Source of the DNA: Methanocella conradii HZ254
Lineage (GTDB): Archaea; Halobacteriota; Methanocellia; Methanocellales; Methanocellaceae
Direction of reading: 5' to 3'
DNA: 64,000 bases
Assembly (NCBI RefSeq): GCF_000251105.1
Contig: NC_017034.1
Coordinates: forward strand, 1,240,001 to 1,304,000
Below the pieces are notes generated by a model, which searched no databases, was not told the DNA's origin, and worked only from the letters and a program-made list of their open reading frames with translations. The position numbers and the translations under genes were made by a program. Below, piece after piece: positions 32,297 through 41,645 of this stretch (position 1 is its first letter; every line of letters begins with the position of its first letter).

Positions 32297-33822
32297 CCTT
32301 AACTTTTTGGTTTTGGGGAATAAGTTGGGTTTTGTTTTTTTGGTCTAGGGTTTCTACGGTTTTTGTGATCTCGGTTATGGTGTTGCCTTTTTGGTGTTGT
32401 AGCATGTAGACTTTGCTGTATTCTTTGAGCATGTCCATGGGTGTGTATTGGTTGTCCAGTCCGGCTTTTTTCAGGAGTTGTCCGATCTTCGTGTAGGCGT
32501 AAAGGCATAGGAAGCTTATTGAAGACGTGGCCGTGCACCCTCATAGTGTCCTGGAGGTATAGTTTATCAGCATCGAGGACGGTCTTGTACGTGTCGAACA
32601 TCTTCTCGATATTGTCGCGGCTCTTGTACATCTTGTACAATTTGTTCGCAACTCGTGTCCACGTTGCTCATGATGATGATGCGCCCGGCCTTCTCAAGGC
32701 TCTTCTCGAAACATCCCCGTTCCAGGCCCTTGTCGAGGCGTTCGTACAACGTCCTGGTCTCTTCCAATAGCAAGTCCTGGTCCTCGTACACGTATACAAA
32801 GAACCTGGCATCCTTTTTCTTCCCGGTTTTCACTAATCGTTTATGATAAAAGAAATGGCTGTCAAGCATTGTTTTTTCTTTGTACAGCAAGCTGTTTCTT
32901 TTAGCAGGTAATATGTATTTCACGCCTTTTTCCCCGAGGAACCGTACCGTATCATAGCTGCTGAAACCACGATCAAGGACCAAGGCACATCCCCATGACA
33001 ATCCTCCTCGAGGCTGGTATACAGGCTTTTAGCGTCTCGCACGCTCCCCGGGATCACCCGGATCCCGTGTGGGCATTCCCCGGTCCACGCTGCAAAACAA
33101 TGCGATGTTAAGCTGAGGAAAGTACAAGTGCTCCTTGTTGTACCCCTTCTCAGCGATGCTAATGTTCTCGCTCCTGGTATACACGGTGCTAAGATCGTAG
33201 ACGAGCTCGCTGCCATTGGCCAGGGCCTTGAACACTGATTCCTGCATCCTCCTGTTCTCCCCTATGAACGATAACAATCGGCCCAGCTTCGAGGGGGACA
33301 GGTCCGGGGACAGGCCTCGAATGTTGTAGAGGTGGGTCCATTCCCTGCGAACATTTTTCAACGGAGTATGCCCCATGGAACGGGCCTACACCAGAGCATA
33401 GACAGAGGGCCACAATCCACCGAACGCGTCCTCCAAAGGCCCAACGAGGTCCTTTAAAGCCCAATCCAGTAGCAACGCGTTACCATACCTAACCGTGACG
33501 CTGCGAAGACTTCCAGCCTCCCTCTTACCACGAACAAGGCCTTTCTCCCCGTCCAAGACGCCAACGTACGAGGATTTTTTCCTCCGCTTTTTAGACTGTT
33601 TATCCCAAAAAGTGGTACTACGGTACACGTAGTACCCTTTATTCCTCTTCTTGACCTCAAAACACTTCTCGCCCAGCCCACGCTGCTCATCCAACCAGTT
33701 TTTAACCTAACCCTCCATGTATACCCCATTGGGGGAATAATACTATTTAAACATCACCCCCACAAAACCAAGAACCAAGACACCAATAAAAAAGTTAAAC
33801 CCCAAAAACCAAAAAATTAAGG
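32297..33822 (-). mobile_element. Decayed insertion sequence, IS1634/IS4-like
   Basis: The element is bounded by imperfect terminal inverted repeats: left CCTTAACTTTTTGGTTTT-GG with GGAATAAG following, right (complement) CCTTAATTTTTTGGTTTTTG with GGGTTTAAC following. The length is about 1.5 kb. The interior is one broken transposase gene. The flanks are A/T-rich and a target duplication cannot be fixed with certainty. Confidence 0.7.
32330..33694 (-). pseudogene. Broken DDE transposase of IS1634 type
   Basis: Pieces in order on the minus strand: VKKRNKGYYVYRSTTFWDKQ (33.6 kb); after an in-frame TAG at 33386-33388, RREWTHLYNIRGLSPDLSPS and VYDLSTVYTRSENISIAEKG; a frameshift near 33.05 kb to VIPGSVRDAKSLYTSLEED; another near 32.97 kb to LVLDRGFSSYDTVRFLGEKG; another near 32.64 kb to DNIEKMFDTYKTVLDADKLY; and a last one near 32.52 kb, after which the frame runs on through the left repeat. 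The D and E parts of the catalytic triad are still visible. At least one nonsense mutation and four frameshifts make it inactive. Confidence 0.8.
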
Positions 33823-33975
33823 TATTAAAAAATTATATCTTTTCTTGGCCCTTGCCCTGCTTGTGCTCCTTCGTTGTTCGCCCGAACGTTTTTATATAAT
33901 CACGATTAAATTATGAATTATTGCAAAAAAAGCCGTTCCATTCATGCTGTCTTTATGATCGACCGGAGCGACACA

Positions 33976-35877
33976 ATGAGAAAAAAGGCATCAAAGCCCC
34001 ATGACGAAAGCGAAATGGCAGCGGAGGCTTTGAGAGAAATAGAGCGCAGGTTTCAGGTCCTGACAGAAACCATGCCCGCGGCCATCTTCCTATACCAGGG
34101 CGACAAATACGTGTACGTGAACTCGGCAGCAGAGCAGATCACGGGCTACTCCAAAGAAGAGCTTTTGCGAATGAACTTCTGGGACTGGGTAAGCCCCGAA
34201 TACCAGGACATTTTAAGGGAAAGAGGGCTGGCGAGGCAGAGGGGCGAAAAAGTGGTCTCCAGATATGAGGTGAAGTACAGGGCAAAGGATGGCAGGGAAG
34301 GCTGGGCAGACTTTGCGGCGGGGCGTACGGAGTATGGCGGCAGGCCAGCGGTCATAGTGGTCGCCTTCGACATAACCAAGCGGAAGATGGCTGAAAAGGC
34401 CCTCCAAAAAAGCCAGTACATCCTGTCAAAAGCGCAGGAGATAGCCCATGTGGGCAACTGGGCGTGGAACCTTAAGAATGATAAGATGAACTGGTCGGAC
34501 GAGGGGTTCAGGATATTCGGGTATAGGCCTCAGGAGATAGAGCCCTCGGTAGAGGCGCTTTTATCTCATGTACACCCTGATGACAGGGATATGGTCCGAA
34601 AGCTGGCTGAGGAGATTAGAAGAGGGCATAAGCTGGGGAGCATAGATTATAGGATTATTAGGCCTGATGGCTCCATAAGGTACGTGAACACCGTGGCCGA
34701 CAAGCTGGTGCGGGACGCGGAGGGCAACCCATCCTGGGTATACGGCATCAACCAGGACATAACGGCGCGCAAGCAGGCCGAAAAAGCGCTGTTAAAGAGC
34801 AGGGCGATACTCGCAAGGGCACAGGACATCGCGCACGTCGGCAACTGGGCGTGGAACCTTAAAGATAATGGAATGCAGTGGTCGGATGAACTATTTAAGA
34901 TATTCGGGCTAAAGCCCGGGGAGCTACAGCCGACCTATGAGTGGCTCCTAACGCGGGTATTCCCTGATGATATGGGCATGTTTAAGGCGGCCTCCGACGC
35001 GGCCATTCATGAAAACAGGCTGTTTAACATCGACCTTCGTATAGTCATGCAGGACGGGTCCATACGCTACCTGAACGTAGTGGCCGATAAGATAAAAAAG
35101 GATAAGGCAGGCAATCCGGAGTGGATGTATGGCATCATCCAGGACGTCACCGGGCGCAAGCAGATCGAGAACCAGCTGAGAGACGCAAGGGAACAGGCAG
35201 AGCTATACGTCGACCTCATGGGCCACGATATAAACAACATGAACATGGTGGCACTCGGCTTCCTCGAGATGGCCGACGATAAGCTAAAATCCGAAGGAAG
35301 GCTCGACGTGGGCGATGAGCATCTAATCCATAAGGCTATCGAGAACATAATGAATAGCTCGATGCTCATAGACAACGTGAGAAAGCTCCAGAGGCAGAGG
35401 GCGGGCGAGTTTAAGATAAAGGCGATTGACTTGATGGATGTGCTCTCCTCGGTGAAATGCCAGTATGCTAATGTGCCCGGCAGGGACGTAAAGATTAACC
35501 TTAACGCCAGGTGCCAGTGTACAGTTTTCGCGAACGACCTGCTCAGGGACGTGTTCTCCAACCTGGTAGGCAATTCCATAAAGCATTCCAGCGGCCCGCT
35601 TGTAGTAAATATTGATTTGTCCTGCCAGTACGAAGGTGGAGCTAAGTTATGCAGGGTTGCGGTGGAGGATAACGGCCCCGGCATACCTGACGGCCTTAAG
35701 GCGGCCATTTTCGACCGCTCACATGCTGGTAAGAAGTTGCGCAGCAAAGGCCTGGGCCTATACATCGTAAACACCCTTGTCACCGATTTTCACGGAAAAG
35801 TATGGGCTGAGGACCGCGTGCCCGGGGACTACACGAAGGGCGTCAGGTTTGTGGTCGTGTTGCCTGCAATTGGATAA
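33976..35877 (+). CDS. Three-PAS sensor histidine kinase (HDINN type)
   Basis: A 633-residue soluble kinase with three PAS domains (about 25-145, 150-275 and 280-405; the last two nearly alike: AQEIAHVGNWAWNLKNDKM and AQDIAHVGNWAWNLKDNGM), a phosphoacceptor MGHDINNMNMVALGFLEMA near residue 417, and a HATPase domain with N box DVFSNLVGNSIKHS near 525 and G boxes DNGPGIPDGLK and KGLGLYIVN. No membrane segment. Start is ATG 33976 with GGAG 7 bases upstream; an ATG at 33913 is ahead of the transcript start predicted from TTTATATAA at 33890. It and the kinase at 30.2 kb flank the decayed insertion sequence. Confidence 0.9.
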   Translation: MRKKASKPHDESEMAAEALREIERRFQVLTETMPAAIFLYQGDKYVYVNSAAEQITGYSKEELLRMNFWDWVSPEYQDILRERGLARQRGEKVVSRYEVKYRAKDGREGWADFAAGRTEYGGRPAVIVVAFDITKRKMAEKALQKSQYILSKAQEIAHVGNWAWNLKNDKMNWSDEGFRIFGYRPQEIEPSVEALLSHVHPDDRDMVRKLAEEIRRGHKLGSIDYRIIRPDGSIRYVNTVADKLVRDAEGNPSWVYGINQDITARKQAEKALLKSRAILARAQDIAHVGNWAWNLKDNGMQWSDELFKIFGLKPGELQPTYEWLLTRVFPDDMGMFKAASDAAIHENRLFNIDLRIVMQDGSIRYLNVVADKIKKDKAGNPEWMYGIIQDVTGRKQIENQLRDAREQAELYVDLMGHDINNMNMVALGFLEMADDKLKSEGRLDVGDEHLIHKAIENIMNSSMLIDNVRKLQRQRAGEFKIKAIDLMDVLSSVKCQYANVPGRDVKINLNARCQCTVFANDLLRDVFSNLVGNSIKHSSGPLVVNIDLSCQYEGGAKLCRVAVEDNGPGIPDGLKAAIFDRSHAGKKLRSKGLGLYIVNTLVTDFHGKVWAEDRVPGDYTKGVRFVVVLPAIG

Positions 35878-35930
35878 ATGATAAAATTTGGATAGCGGCA
35901 AATGCCCATCTTCGCCCTTCCACCTCCGTA

Positions 35931-35941
35931 ACATATATATA
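35931..35941 (+). promoter_or_regulatory. BoxA of the ribosomal superoperon
   Basis: ACATATATATA is placed about 45-54 bases before the SPOUT methyltransferase ATG, predicting transcript start near 35962 and a leader of about 20 bases. No other good promoter is visible before rpl3, so it probably drives the start of the ribosomal gene cluster. Confidence 0.5.
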
Positions 35942-35984
35942 CTAATATTCCATTTATAGCACCCAACTAAAGCAAGTGTACAGT

Positions 35985-36800
35985 ATGAGTGTAAACCGTG
36001 GCAGGACGCTCTTGAGCTTACTGATCCCGGCGTCGCTCACCGAAGAAACCGCCGACCCGCGAATAAAGACCTACAAGGTCGGACAGGTTGCTCGTGCGGC
36101 ATCGATCTTCAGGGTCGACGAAATAGTGGTATATAAGACCCCGAAGCGGGACGACAGCAGGTTCATAAGCACCGTCTTGCGATACGCGGAAACCCCGCAA
36201 TATCTTCGCAAAGAGATATTCCCCATGCAAGGCGCCCTCCGCCATATCGGAGTCATCCCGCCACTGAGGATACCATCTCATACTAGCGAAGAGGAATACC
36301 GAGAAGGTATTGTGACCAAAGTCGGCACTGACGGAAACGCATGGGTCGATGTCGGAAGCGACAGCCCGGCAATGCTCCCCGACGCAAAAGTCGAGAAGGG
36401 GCAGCGCGTGACAGTCAGGATCTATTCGCGAAGGCCGCTAACGGTCGAGCTCGTGAAGAGGAGCGACGTGCCCCTGTACTGGGGCTACGAAGTGCGTATC
36501 GCCGATACGCTCCACGATGCGCTGGAAACCGATGGCTTAAGGATAGCGACGTCGAGGCTGGGGCATCCCCTGGCCTGCGAGATGCTATCCGAGATAAAAA
36601 GCAAAATCCGGGATAAGGTATCCGTCGCATTTGGAAGCCCCTCGAAGGGGCTGGAGCAGCTCCTGCACGATGAAGGCCACAAGCTTGAGGACCATTCCGA
36701 TTGCGTGGTGAACTCCATCCCAAACCAGGGCACCGCGACGGTGAGGGCCGAAGAGGCGATATACGTCACCCTTGGGCTGCTCAACCTGATAAGGCAGTGA
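35985..36800 (+). CDS. SPOUT-family RNA uridine N3 methyltransferase-like
   Basis: A 271-residue protein of the COG2106 SPOUT1-like group (putative RNA uridine N3-methyltransferase). Seen: LSLLIPASLTEETADPRIKT at the N-terminus, an inserted OB-like domain (EGIVTKVGTDGNAWVDVGSD), and the knotted SAM site (VSVAFGSPSKGLEQLLHDEG, VVNSIPNQGTATVRAEEAIY). In archaea this gene sits just before rpl3, as here, so it likely modifies rRNA. ATG 35985 preferred to GTG 35976. Confidence 0.88.
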   Translation: MSVNRGRTLLSLLIPASLTEETADPRIKTYKVGQVARAASIFRVDEIVVYKTPKRDDSRFISTVLRYAETPQYLRKEIFPMQGALRHIGVIPPLRIPSHTSEEEYREGIVTKVGTDGNAWVDVGSDSPAMLPDAKVEKGQRVTVRIYSRRPLTVELVKRSDVPLYWGYEVRIADTLHDALETDGLRIATSRLGHPLACEMLSEIKSKIRDKVSVAFGSPSKGLEQLLHDEGHKLEDHSDCVVNSIPNQGTATVRAEEAIYVTLGLLNLIRQ

Positions 36801-36921
36801 CGAGTTCAGCGCAAGTATCGAAAGATACCTGGCGATTGACAAAGCCAGATGCCGGATCCCGTATAGCCGCGAGAGCGGCGCCATCCTAAAAAATTTGTCA
36901 AGAGATCGGAGGAAAAATAAG

Positions 36922-37947
36922 ATGAGTCACCCACACGCACCAAGGCGAGGCTCGCTTGCGTACAGCCCCAGGGTGAGGGCCCGCAGCCAGAAGCCTAAAT
37001 ATAGAAATTGGGCAGAGCTGGGCGAGCAGCCTAAGATACAGAGTCTAATCGGATTCAAGGCAGGAATGTCGCACGTATTGATGATAGACGACAGGCCGCA
37101 CAGCACGACCGAAGGCATGGAGATAGCCGTGCCCGTTACGATTATCGAGGCACCAGCGATGCACGTTGCGGGCATACGGGCATACGACGATGGCCCGTAT
37201 GGCAAAAAGGTGATAGCCGAGGCATGGGCCAGCGACCTGAAGGACCTGGCGAGGCTTATCAGGCTTCCCAGGAAAGCGGTCGACACCGATGGCCAGCTCG
37301 CGAAGATAGCGGGCCTGGTCAAGGAAGGGAAGGTTGCGGACCTGCGCCTTTTGACTTATGTTAAGACAGAGGACGTATCGGGCATACCGAAGAAGGTGCC
37401 CGAGCTGGTGGAAAACCGCATCGCCGGCGGAAGCATGGATAAAAGGTTCGAGCTTGCAAAGTCGCTGCTGGGCAAGCAGGTCAAGGCAAATGACATATTC
37501 TCTCCGGGGGAGCTTGTGGACGTATCTGCCATCACCAAGGGCAAGGGAACCCAGGGCCCGGTCAAGAGGTGGGGCATCGCCATACAGAAGCGAAAGCATG
37601 CCCGCACCGGCAAGAGGAGGCACGTTGGCAACCTGGGCCCGTGGAACCCGCACCGCATCAGGTGGCAGGTCCCGCAGCTCGGCCAGACGGGCTACCACCA
37701 GAGGACTGAGTATAATAAGAGGATCATAAAGCTCGGCGACAAGGCCGAGGAGGTCACCCCTGCAGGCGGGTTCCTGCACTACGGCGTCCTGAGGAATCCT
37801 TACATAGTGGTTAAGGGCTCAATACCCGGCCCGGTCAAGAGGATGGTCAGGCTCAGGCCCGCGGTAAGGCCCAAGGCCTTGCCCAAGCAGGCGCCCGAGA
37901 TAACCTATATTAGCACAGAATCCAAGCAAGGAGCCAGGAGGAGCTAG
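36922..37947 (+). CDS. rpl3: 50S ribosomal protein L3 (uL3)
   Basis: A 341-residue archaeal uL3. The extended N-terminus (HPHAPRRGSLAYSPRVRAR) and QSLIGFKAGMSHVLM, GPVKRWGIAIQKRKHARTGK and NLGPWNPHRIRWQVPQLGQT are characteristic. It contacts the peptidyl transferase centre and 23S rRNA. GGAGG precedes ATG 36922; 9 extra codons from 36895 are unlikely. First ribosomal protein in the superoperon. Confidence 0.97.
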   Translation: MSHPHAPRRGSLAYSPRVRARSQKPKYRNWAELGEQPKIQSLIGFKAGMSHVLMIDDRPHSTTEGMEIAVPVTIIEAPAMHVAGIRAYDDGPYGKKVIAEAWASDLKDLARLIRLPRKAVDTDGQLAKIAGLVKEGKVADLRLLTYVKTEDVSGIPKKVPELVENRIAGGSMDKRFELAKSLLGKQVKANDIFSPGELVDVSAITKGKGTQGPVKRWGIAIQKRKHARTGKRRHVGNLGPWNPHRIRWQVPQLGQTGYHQRTEYNKRIIKLGDKAEEVTPAGGFLHYGVLRNPYIVVKGSIPGPVKRMVRLRPAVRPKALPKQAPEITYISTESKQGARRS

Positions 37948-37949
37948 AC

Positions 37950-38702
37950 ATGGAGGCAGCAGTTTTAGACAGGACCGGCAAGAAGACTTCCACGATAAAG
38001 GTACCCGAGGTGTTCAATGAAGCCTTCAGGCCGGACGTCATCAAGAGGGCGGTACTTGCGGCACAGGCTAACAGGCTGCAGCCCTACGGCCCGGACAGGA
38101 CTGCGGGCACGCTGACCTCGGCGCACTCCTGGGGCAGCGGTAGAGGCGTAGCCCACGTCCCGAGGCTGAATAATAGCTCGCGGGCGGCGAGGGTAGTCCA
38201 GGCCAGGGGAGGCCGTAGCGCACACGCTCCCAACCCGAACAAGATATTCGCCGAGAAGATAAACGACAAGGAGAGGCTCCTCGCCATCAGGTCGGCGGTG
38301 GCGGCCACCATGAATAAGGAGCTAGTCAAGGCGAGGGGCTACAAGTATGATGGGGAATTGCCCATCGTCGTCTCGGACGAGATCGAGTCGATGAGCAAGA
38401 CCAGAGACGTGGTGGCCTTCCTCAATGCAATCGGCCTTGCCGCGGACCTGGAGCGCGCAAAGCAGAAACAGGTGCGCGGCGGAAAGGGCAAGATGAGGGG
38501 CAGGCAATACCGCAAGAAGGTGGGCGTGCTCATCGTGGTCGGCGAGGACAAGGGCATAGGGCTTGGCGCAAGGAACATACCAGGCGTGGACGTGGCCACC
38601 CTTGACAGCGTGAACGCCGAGCTGCTCGCGCCAGGCACGCATCCGGGCAGGCTCACCGTTTGGAGCGAGAGCGCATTTAAGATGATGGAGGGCGGGGAAT
38701 AA
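37950..38702 (+). CDS. rpl4: 50S ribosomal protein L4 (uL4)
   Basis: A 250-residue uL4 with the archaeal pattern (GSGRGVAHVPRLNNSSRAAR, internal loop that enters the exit tunnel; GKGKMRGRQYRKKVGVLIVV; ARNIPGVDVATLDSVNAELL). It follows rpl3 by two bases; GGAGGAG lies before the ATG. It helps assemble the 50S subunit and lines the nascent-chain tunnel. Confidence 0.97.
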   Translation: MEAAVLDRTGKKTSTIKVPEVFNEAFRPDVIKRAVLAAQANRLQPYGPDRTAGTLTSAHSWGSGRGVAHVPRLNNSSRAARVVQARGGRSAHAPNPNKIFAEKINDKERLLAIRSAVAATMNKELVKARGYKYDGELPIVVSDEIESMSKTRDVVAFLNAIGLAADLERAKQKQVRGGKGKMRGRQYRKKVGVLIVVGEDKGIGLGARNIPGVDVATLDSVNAELLAPGTHPGRLTVWSESAFKMMEGGE

Positions 38703-38953
38703 TGGAAATCATAAAATACCCGTTTATCACTGAAAAGGCAACGCTATCGATGGAGAAGAACAATACCCTCCAGTTTTTGGTTGGCAGGAACGCGCGCAAG
38801 GAGCAGATAAAGAAGGCCGTGGAGGAAATGTATAACGTCAAGGTGGTAAAGGTCACCACCATGATAACCCCGAAAGGCGAGAAGAAGGCCCTTGTGACGC
38901 TGAGCCCCGAGAACTCGGCTGAGGAAATTGCGAGCCGGCTAGGAATATTCTAA
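38702..38953 (+). CDS. rpl23: 50S ribosomal protein L23 (uL23)
   Basis: An 83-residue uL23 (IKYPFITEKATLSMEKNNTL, KAVEEMYNVKVVKVTTMITP). It sits at the tunnel exit and is a docking site for SRP and translocon. The start overlaps the rpl4 stop by one base (TAATGG), so the genes are coupled. Confidence 0.96.
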   Translation: MEIIKYPFITEKATLSMEKNNTLQFLVGRNARKEQIKKAVEEMYNVKVVKVTTMITPKGEKKALVTLSPENSAEEIASRLGIF

Positions 38954-38967
38954 AGGGGGATTGAAAC

Positions 38968-39690
38968 ATGGGAAAGCGAATCATGTCTCAGAACCGTGGC
39001 AAGGGCACACCTACCTACAGGGCCCCGTCCTCCCGCTTCAAGGCGAACCTTGAGCATATCAGGACTGTCGGCGATGAGACTATAACTGGAGTTATTACCG
39101 AGGTCATACACGACACGGCGAGGAATGCGCCCATAACTCGCGTCAAGTTTGAGAATGGCGAGGAAAGGCTCATCCTGGCCCCCGAGGGCGTTGGCGTCGG
39201 CGACCAGATAAAGGTCGGCGCCGGGGCCGAGGTCACGGTGGGCAACGTATTGCCGCTGGGCAAGATCCCTGATGGGTGCCCGGTGTGCTGCGTTGAGTCG
39301 CAGCCAGGCGACGGGGGAAGCTTCGCGAGGGCGACTGGAGTTAACGCCATCGTCGTCTCGCACGAGGCCAACAAGGTGGTCATACAGCTCCCCAGCGGAG
39401 AGATGAAGTGGCTTCATCCTAACTGTAGGGCCACCATTGGAGTAGTGGCGGGCGGAGGCAGGCCGGACAAGCCGTTCGTGAAGGCTGGAAAGAAGTGGTA
39501 CAAGATGGCAAACAAGGCCACCAAGTGGCCGGTCGTCAGGGGCGTCGCGATGAACGCCGTCGACCACCCGTTCGGAGGCGGCGGCAGGCAGCACCCGGGC
39601 AGGCCGAAGACCGTTGGCAGGCACACGCCGCCCGGCCGTAAGGTCGGGAGCATAGCGGCGAGAAGGACCGGCATAGGGCATAAGGGATAA
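38968..39690 (+). CDS. rpl2: 50S ribosomal protein L2 (uL2)
   Basis: A 240-residue uL2: RNRGKGTPTYRAPSSRFKAN-type N-terminus, RVKFENGEERLILAPEGVGV, and the conserved C-terminus GVAMNAVDHPFGGGGRQHPG with RRTGIGHK. It is needed for subunit joining and peptidyl transfer. The His in the DHPFGGG loop (peptidyl-transfer region) is present. Confidence 0.97.
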   Translation: MGKRIMSQNRGKGTPTYRAPSSRFKANLEHIRTVGDETITGVITEVIHDTARNAPITRVKFENGEERLILAPEGVGVGDQIKVGAGAEVTVGNVLPLGKIPDGCPVCCVESQPGDGGSFARATGVNAIVVSHEANKVVIQLPSGEMKWLHPNCRATIGVVAGGGRPDKPFVKAGKKWYKMANKATKWPVVRGVAMNAVDHPFGGGGRQHPGRPKTVGRHTPPGRKVGSIAARRTGIGHKG

Positions 39691-39703
39691 GGGGTAGATA
39701 ATC

Positions 39704-40126
39704 ATGGCATCAAAGCAGTCAAAGCAGGCCTCGCGGCTTCCGAAGAGGAAGGAGGAGTTCACCTACAGGGGCTTCTCCATAGCGGACCTCAAGAAAATGG
39801 ACTTAAACCAGCTTGCGGCCCTTCTCCCCTCCAGGCAGAGGAGGAAGGTCATGAGGGGCTTCACCGAGGAGGAGCAGAAGATAATCGACGCCGTAAGGGC
39901 GGGCGAGAAAAAGATAAGGACCCACCTCAGGGGAATGATAATCCTCCCCGAGATGATCGGCGTGACCCTCGAGATCCATAACGGCAAGGAGTGGAAGCCC
40001 GTTGAGGTCATCCCGGAGATGATCGGGCACTACATAGGAGAGTTCGCGATGACCAGAAAGCCCGTCACGCATGGCTCGGCAGGCATCGGCGCGACGAGGG
40101 GCAGCAAGTACGTGCCGCTGAAGTGA
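39704..40126 (+). CDS. rps19: 30S ribosomal protein S19 (uS19)
   Basis: A 140-residue archaeal uS19 with EFTYRGFSIADLKKMDLNQL, the core HLRGMIILPEMIGVTLEIHN and GHYIGEFAMTRKPVTHGSAG. It is in the head of the 30S subunit near the A site. The spacing of 13 bases from rpl2 and 9 to rpl22 keeps it within the same transcript. Confidence 0.97.
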   Translation: MASKQSKQASRLPKRKEEFTYRGFSIADLKKMDLNQLAALLPSRQRRKVMRGFTEEEQKIIDAVRAGEKKIRTHLRGMIILPEMIGVTLEIHNGKEWKPVEVIPEMIGHYIGEFAMTRKPVTHGSAGIGATRGSKYVPLK

Positions 40127-40135
40127 GGTGGATGG

Positions 40136-40600
40136 ATGGCTAAAGTGGAATATTGTGCACAGTTTGACCCTGCGACCACCGCTAAGGCAATGGCGTATGA
40201 GCTCGACGTCTCGCCGAAGCATTGCTACGAGATACTCAGGGAGATTCGCGGAAAGAAGCTTTCCGTGGCCAAGAAGTTCCTCGAGGACGTCATGGCTAAG
40301 AAGAGGTCGGTGCCCTTTAAGCGCTTCAACCGAAACGTCGGGCACAAGAGGCACCAGTCCGGCTGGGACGCGGGGCGCTACCCGGTAAAGGCTTGCGGAG
40401 AGATCTTAAAGCTGTTGAAGAACGCCGAGGCTAACGCGGAGTACAAGGGCCTCGACACGGAAAACATGAGGATTATCCACGCAGCCTCCAAGAAGGGGCA
40501 CGTCATACGTGGAATGATGCCCAGGGCCATGGGCAGGGCCACCGACTGGAACATTGAGACGGTGACCGTGGAAGTAGTGCTAGGAGAAGAGGTGCGTTAG
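40136..40600 (+). CDS. rpl22: 50S ribosomal protein L22 (uL22)
   Basis: A 154-residue uL22 (AMAYELDVSPKHCYEILREI, HKRHQSGWDAGRYPVKACGE, HAASKKGHVIRGMMPRAMGR). The beta-hairpin near the C-terminus reaches the exit tunnel. GAGGTGG precedes the ATG. The next gene, rps3, starts one base after its stop. Confidence 0.96.
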   Translation: MAKVEYCAQFDPATTAKAMAYELDVSPKHCYEILREIRGKKLSVAKKFLEDVMAKKRSVPFKRFNRNVGHKRHQSGWDAGRYPVKACGEILKLLKNAEANAEYKGLDTENMRIIHAASKKGHVIRGMMPRAMGRATDWNIETVTVEVVLGEEVR

Positions 40601-40601
40601 A

Positions 40602-41444
40602 TTGGCAGTTGAAAAGAAATTCGTCCAGGACGGCTTCAAGAAGGCCATGATCGACGAGTTCTTCCTGGAGAAGCTCGAGAGGGCCGGCTATGGCGGGATG
40701 GAGATAAACCGCACCCCCATGGGCACCCAGATAACGATTAAGGCCGAGAAGCCCGGCATGATCATAGGCAAGTCGGGCAAGATGATCCGCAAGTTTACCA
40801 GGGACCTCGACGTGAGGTTCAAGATGGACAACCCGCAGATAGACGTCCAGGAGGTCAAGAAGCCCGAGCTGAACGCCCAGATGATGGCCACGAGGCTGGC
40901 GAACGCCCTCGAGAGGGGCTGGTACTTCCGCAAGGCAGGGCAGTCGACCCTCCAGCGGATAATGGACGCGGGCGCCATGGGCGTCGAGATAGTCATCGCG
41001 GGCAAGCTCACCGGGCCGAGGAAGAGGACCGAGAAGTTTATCGCCGGCTACATCAAGCACTGCGGCAAGCCAGTCGAGCAGTTCATAGACGTCGGCTATG
41101 CCCGTGCCAAGAAGAAGCTCGGCGTCATCGGCGTCAAGGTGAGGATAATGCCGCCCGGAACGGTTCTCCCCGACCACATAGAGATCGTCCCTCCGCAGAA
41201 GGAGGCGGAGGCCAAGCCCGCCGAGGCAACGGCTCCCGCCGAGGCCAAGCCCGCTGAGGGCGCCGCCGCAGAGGTCGAAAAGATCATCGCAGAGTCGGAG
41301 AAGGCCGACCAGGCTGAGGAGAAGCCTAAGAAGCCTCCCAAGAAGCAGAAGAAGCAGGGGCAGGCTTCGCCAGTGGAGCCTCAGGCTGAGGCGCAGGCTC
41401 CTGCTCCGGCCGATCAACCCACCGAAGAGAAGAGGGAAGAGTAA
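40602..41444 (+). CDS. rps3: 30S ribosomal protein S3 (uS3)
   Basis: A 280-residue uS3, starting at TTG (MAVEKKFVQDGFKKAMIDEF). The KH domain shows KAEKPGMIIGKSGKMIRKF and the C-terminal domain GAMGVEIVIAGKLTGPRKRT. After about residue 200 comes an Ala/Pro/Glu/Lys-rich low-complexity tail of about 75 residues, longer than in many archaea. It has mRNA-helicase-linked contacts at the entry tunnel. It overlaps rpl29 by one base. Confidence 0.96.
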   Translation: MAVEKKFVQDGFKKAMIDEFFLEKLERAGYGGMEINRTPMGTQITIKAEKPGMIIGKSGKMIRKFTRDLDVRFKMDNPQIDVQEVKKPELNAQMMATRLANALERGWYFRKAGQSTLQRIMDAGAMGVEIVIAGKLTGPRKRTEKFIAGYIKHCGKPVEQFIDVGYARAKKKLGVIGVKVRIMPPGTVLPDHIEIVPPQKEAEAKPAEATAPAEAKPAEGAAAEVEKIIAESEKADQAEEKPKKPPKKQKKQGQASPVEPQAEAQAPAPADQPTEEKREE

Positions 41445-41644
41445 TGGCAATCTTAAGAGCAAAAGAGATCCGCGAGATGTCCGATGACCAGCTCCAGAAG
41501 CAGCTCAAGGACCTGCGCAACGAGCTCCTCAAGGAGAGGGCGATAACGGCGACGGGCGGCGCACCGGAGAACCCGGGGCGCATCCGCGAGCTGAGGCGAA
41601 CCATCGCGAGGATTCTCACGATTATGAAGGAGGAGAAGAAATAA
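41444..41644 (+). CDS. rpl29: 50S ribosomal protein L29 (uL29)
   Basis: A 66-residue uL29 with AKEIREMSDDQLQKQLKDLR and PGRIRELRRTIARILTIMKE, the two-helix hairpin near the tunnel exit. It overlaps the end of rps3 by one base. Confidence 0.95.
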   Translation: MAILRAKEIREMSDDQLQKQLKDLRNELLKERAITATGGAPENPGRIRELRRTIARILTIMKEEKK

Positions 41645-41645
41645 A

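Noticed and set aside
40503..41462. Minus-strand frame of 319 codons, Leu-rich
   Set aside because: It is antisense to rpl22/rps3; GC-rich codon bias of the real genes leaves such frames open. Repetitive Leu/Arg composition is typical of a shadow.
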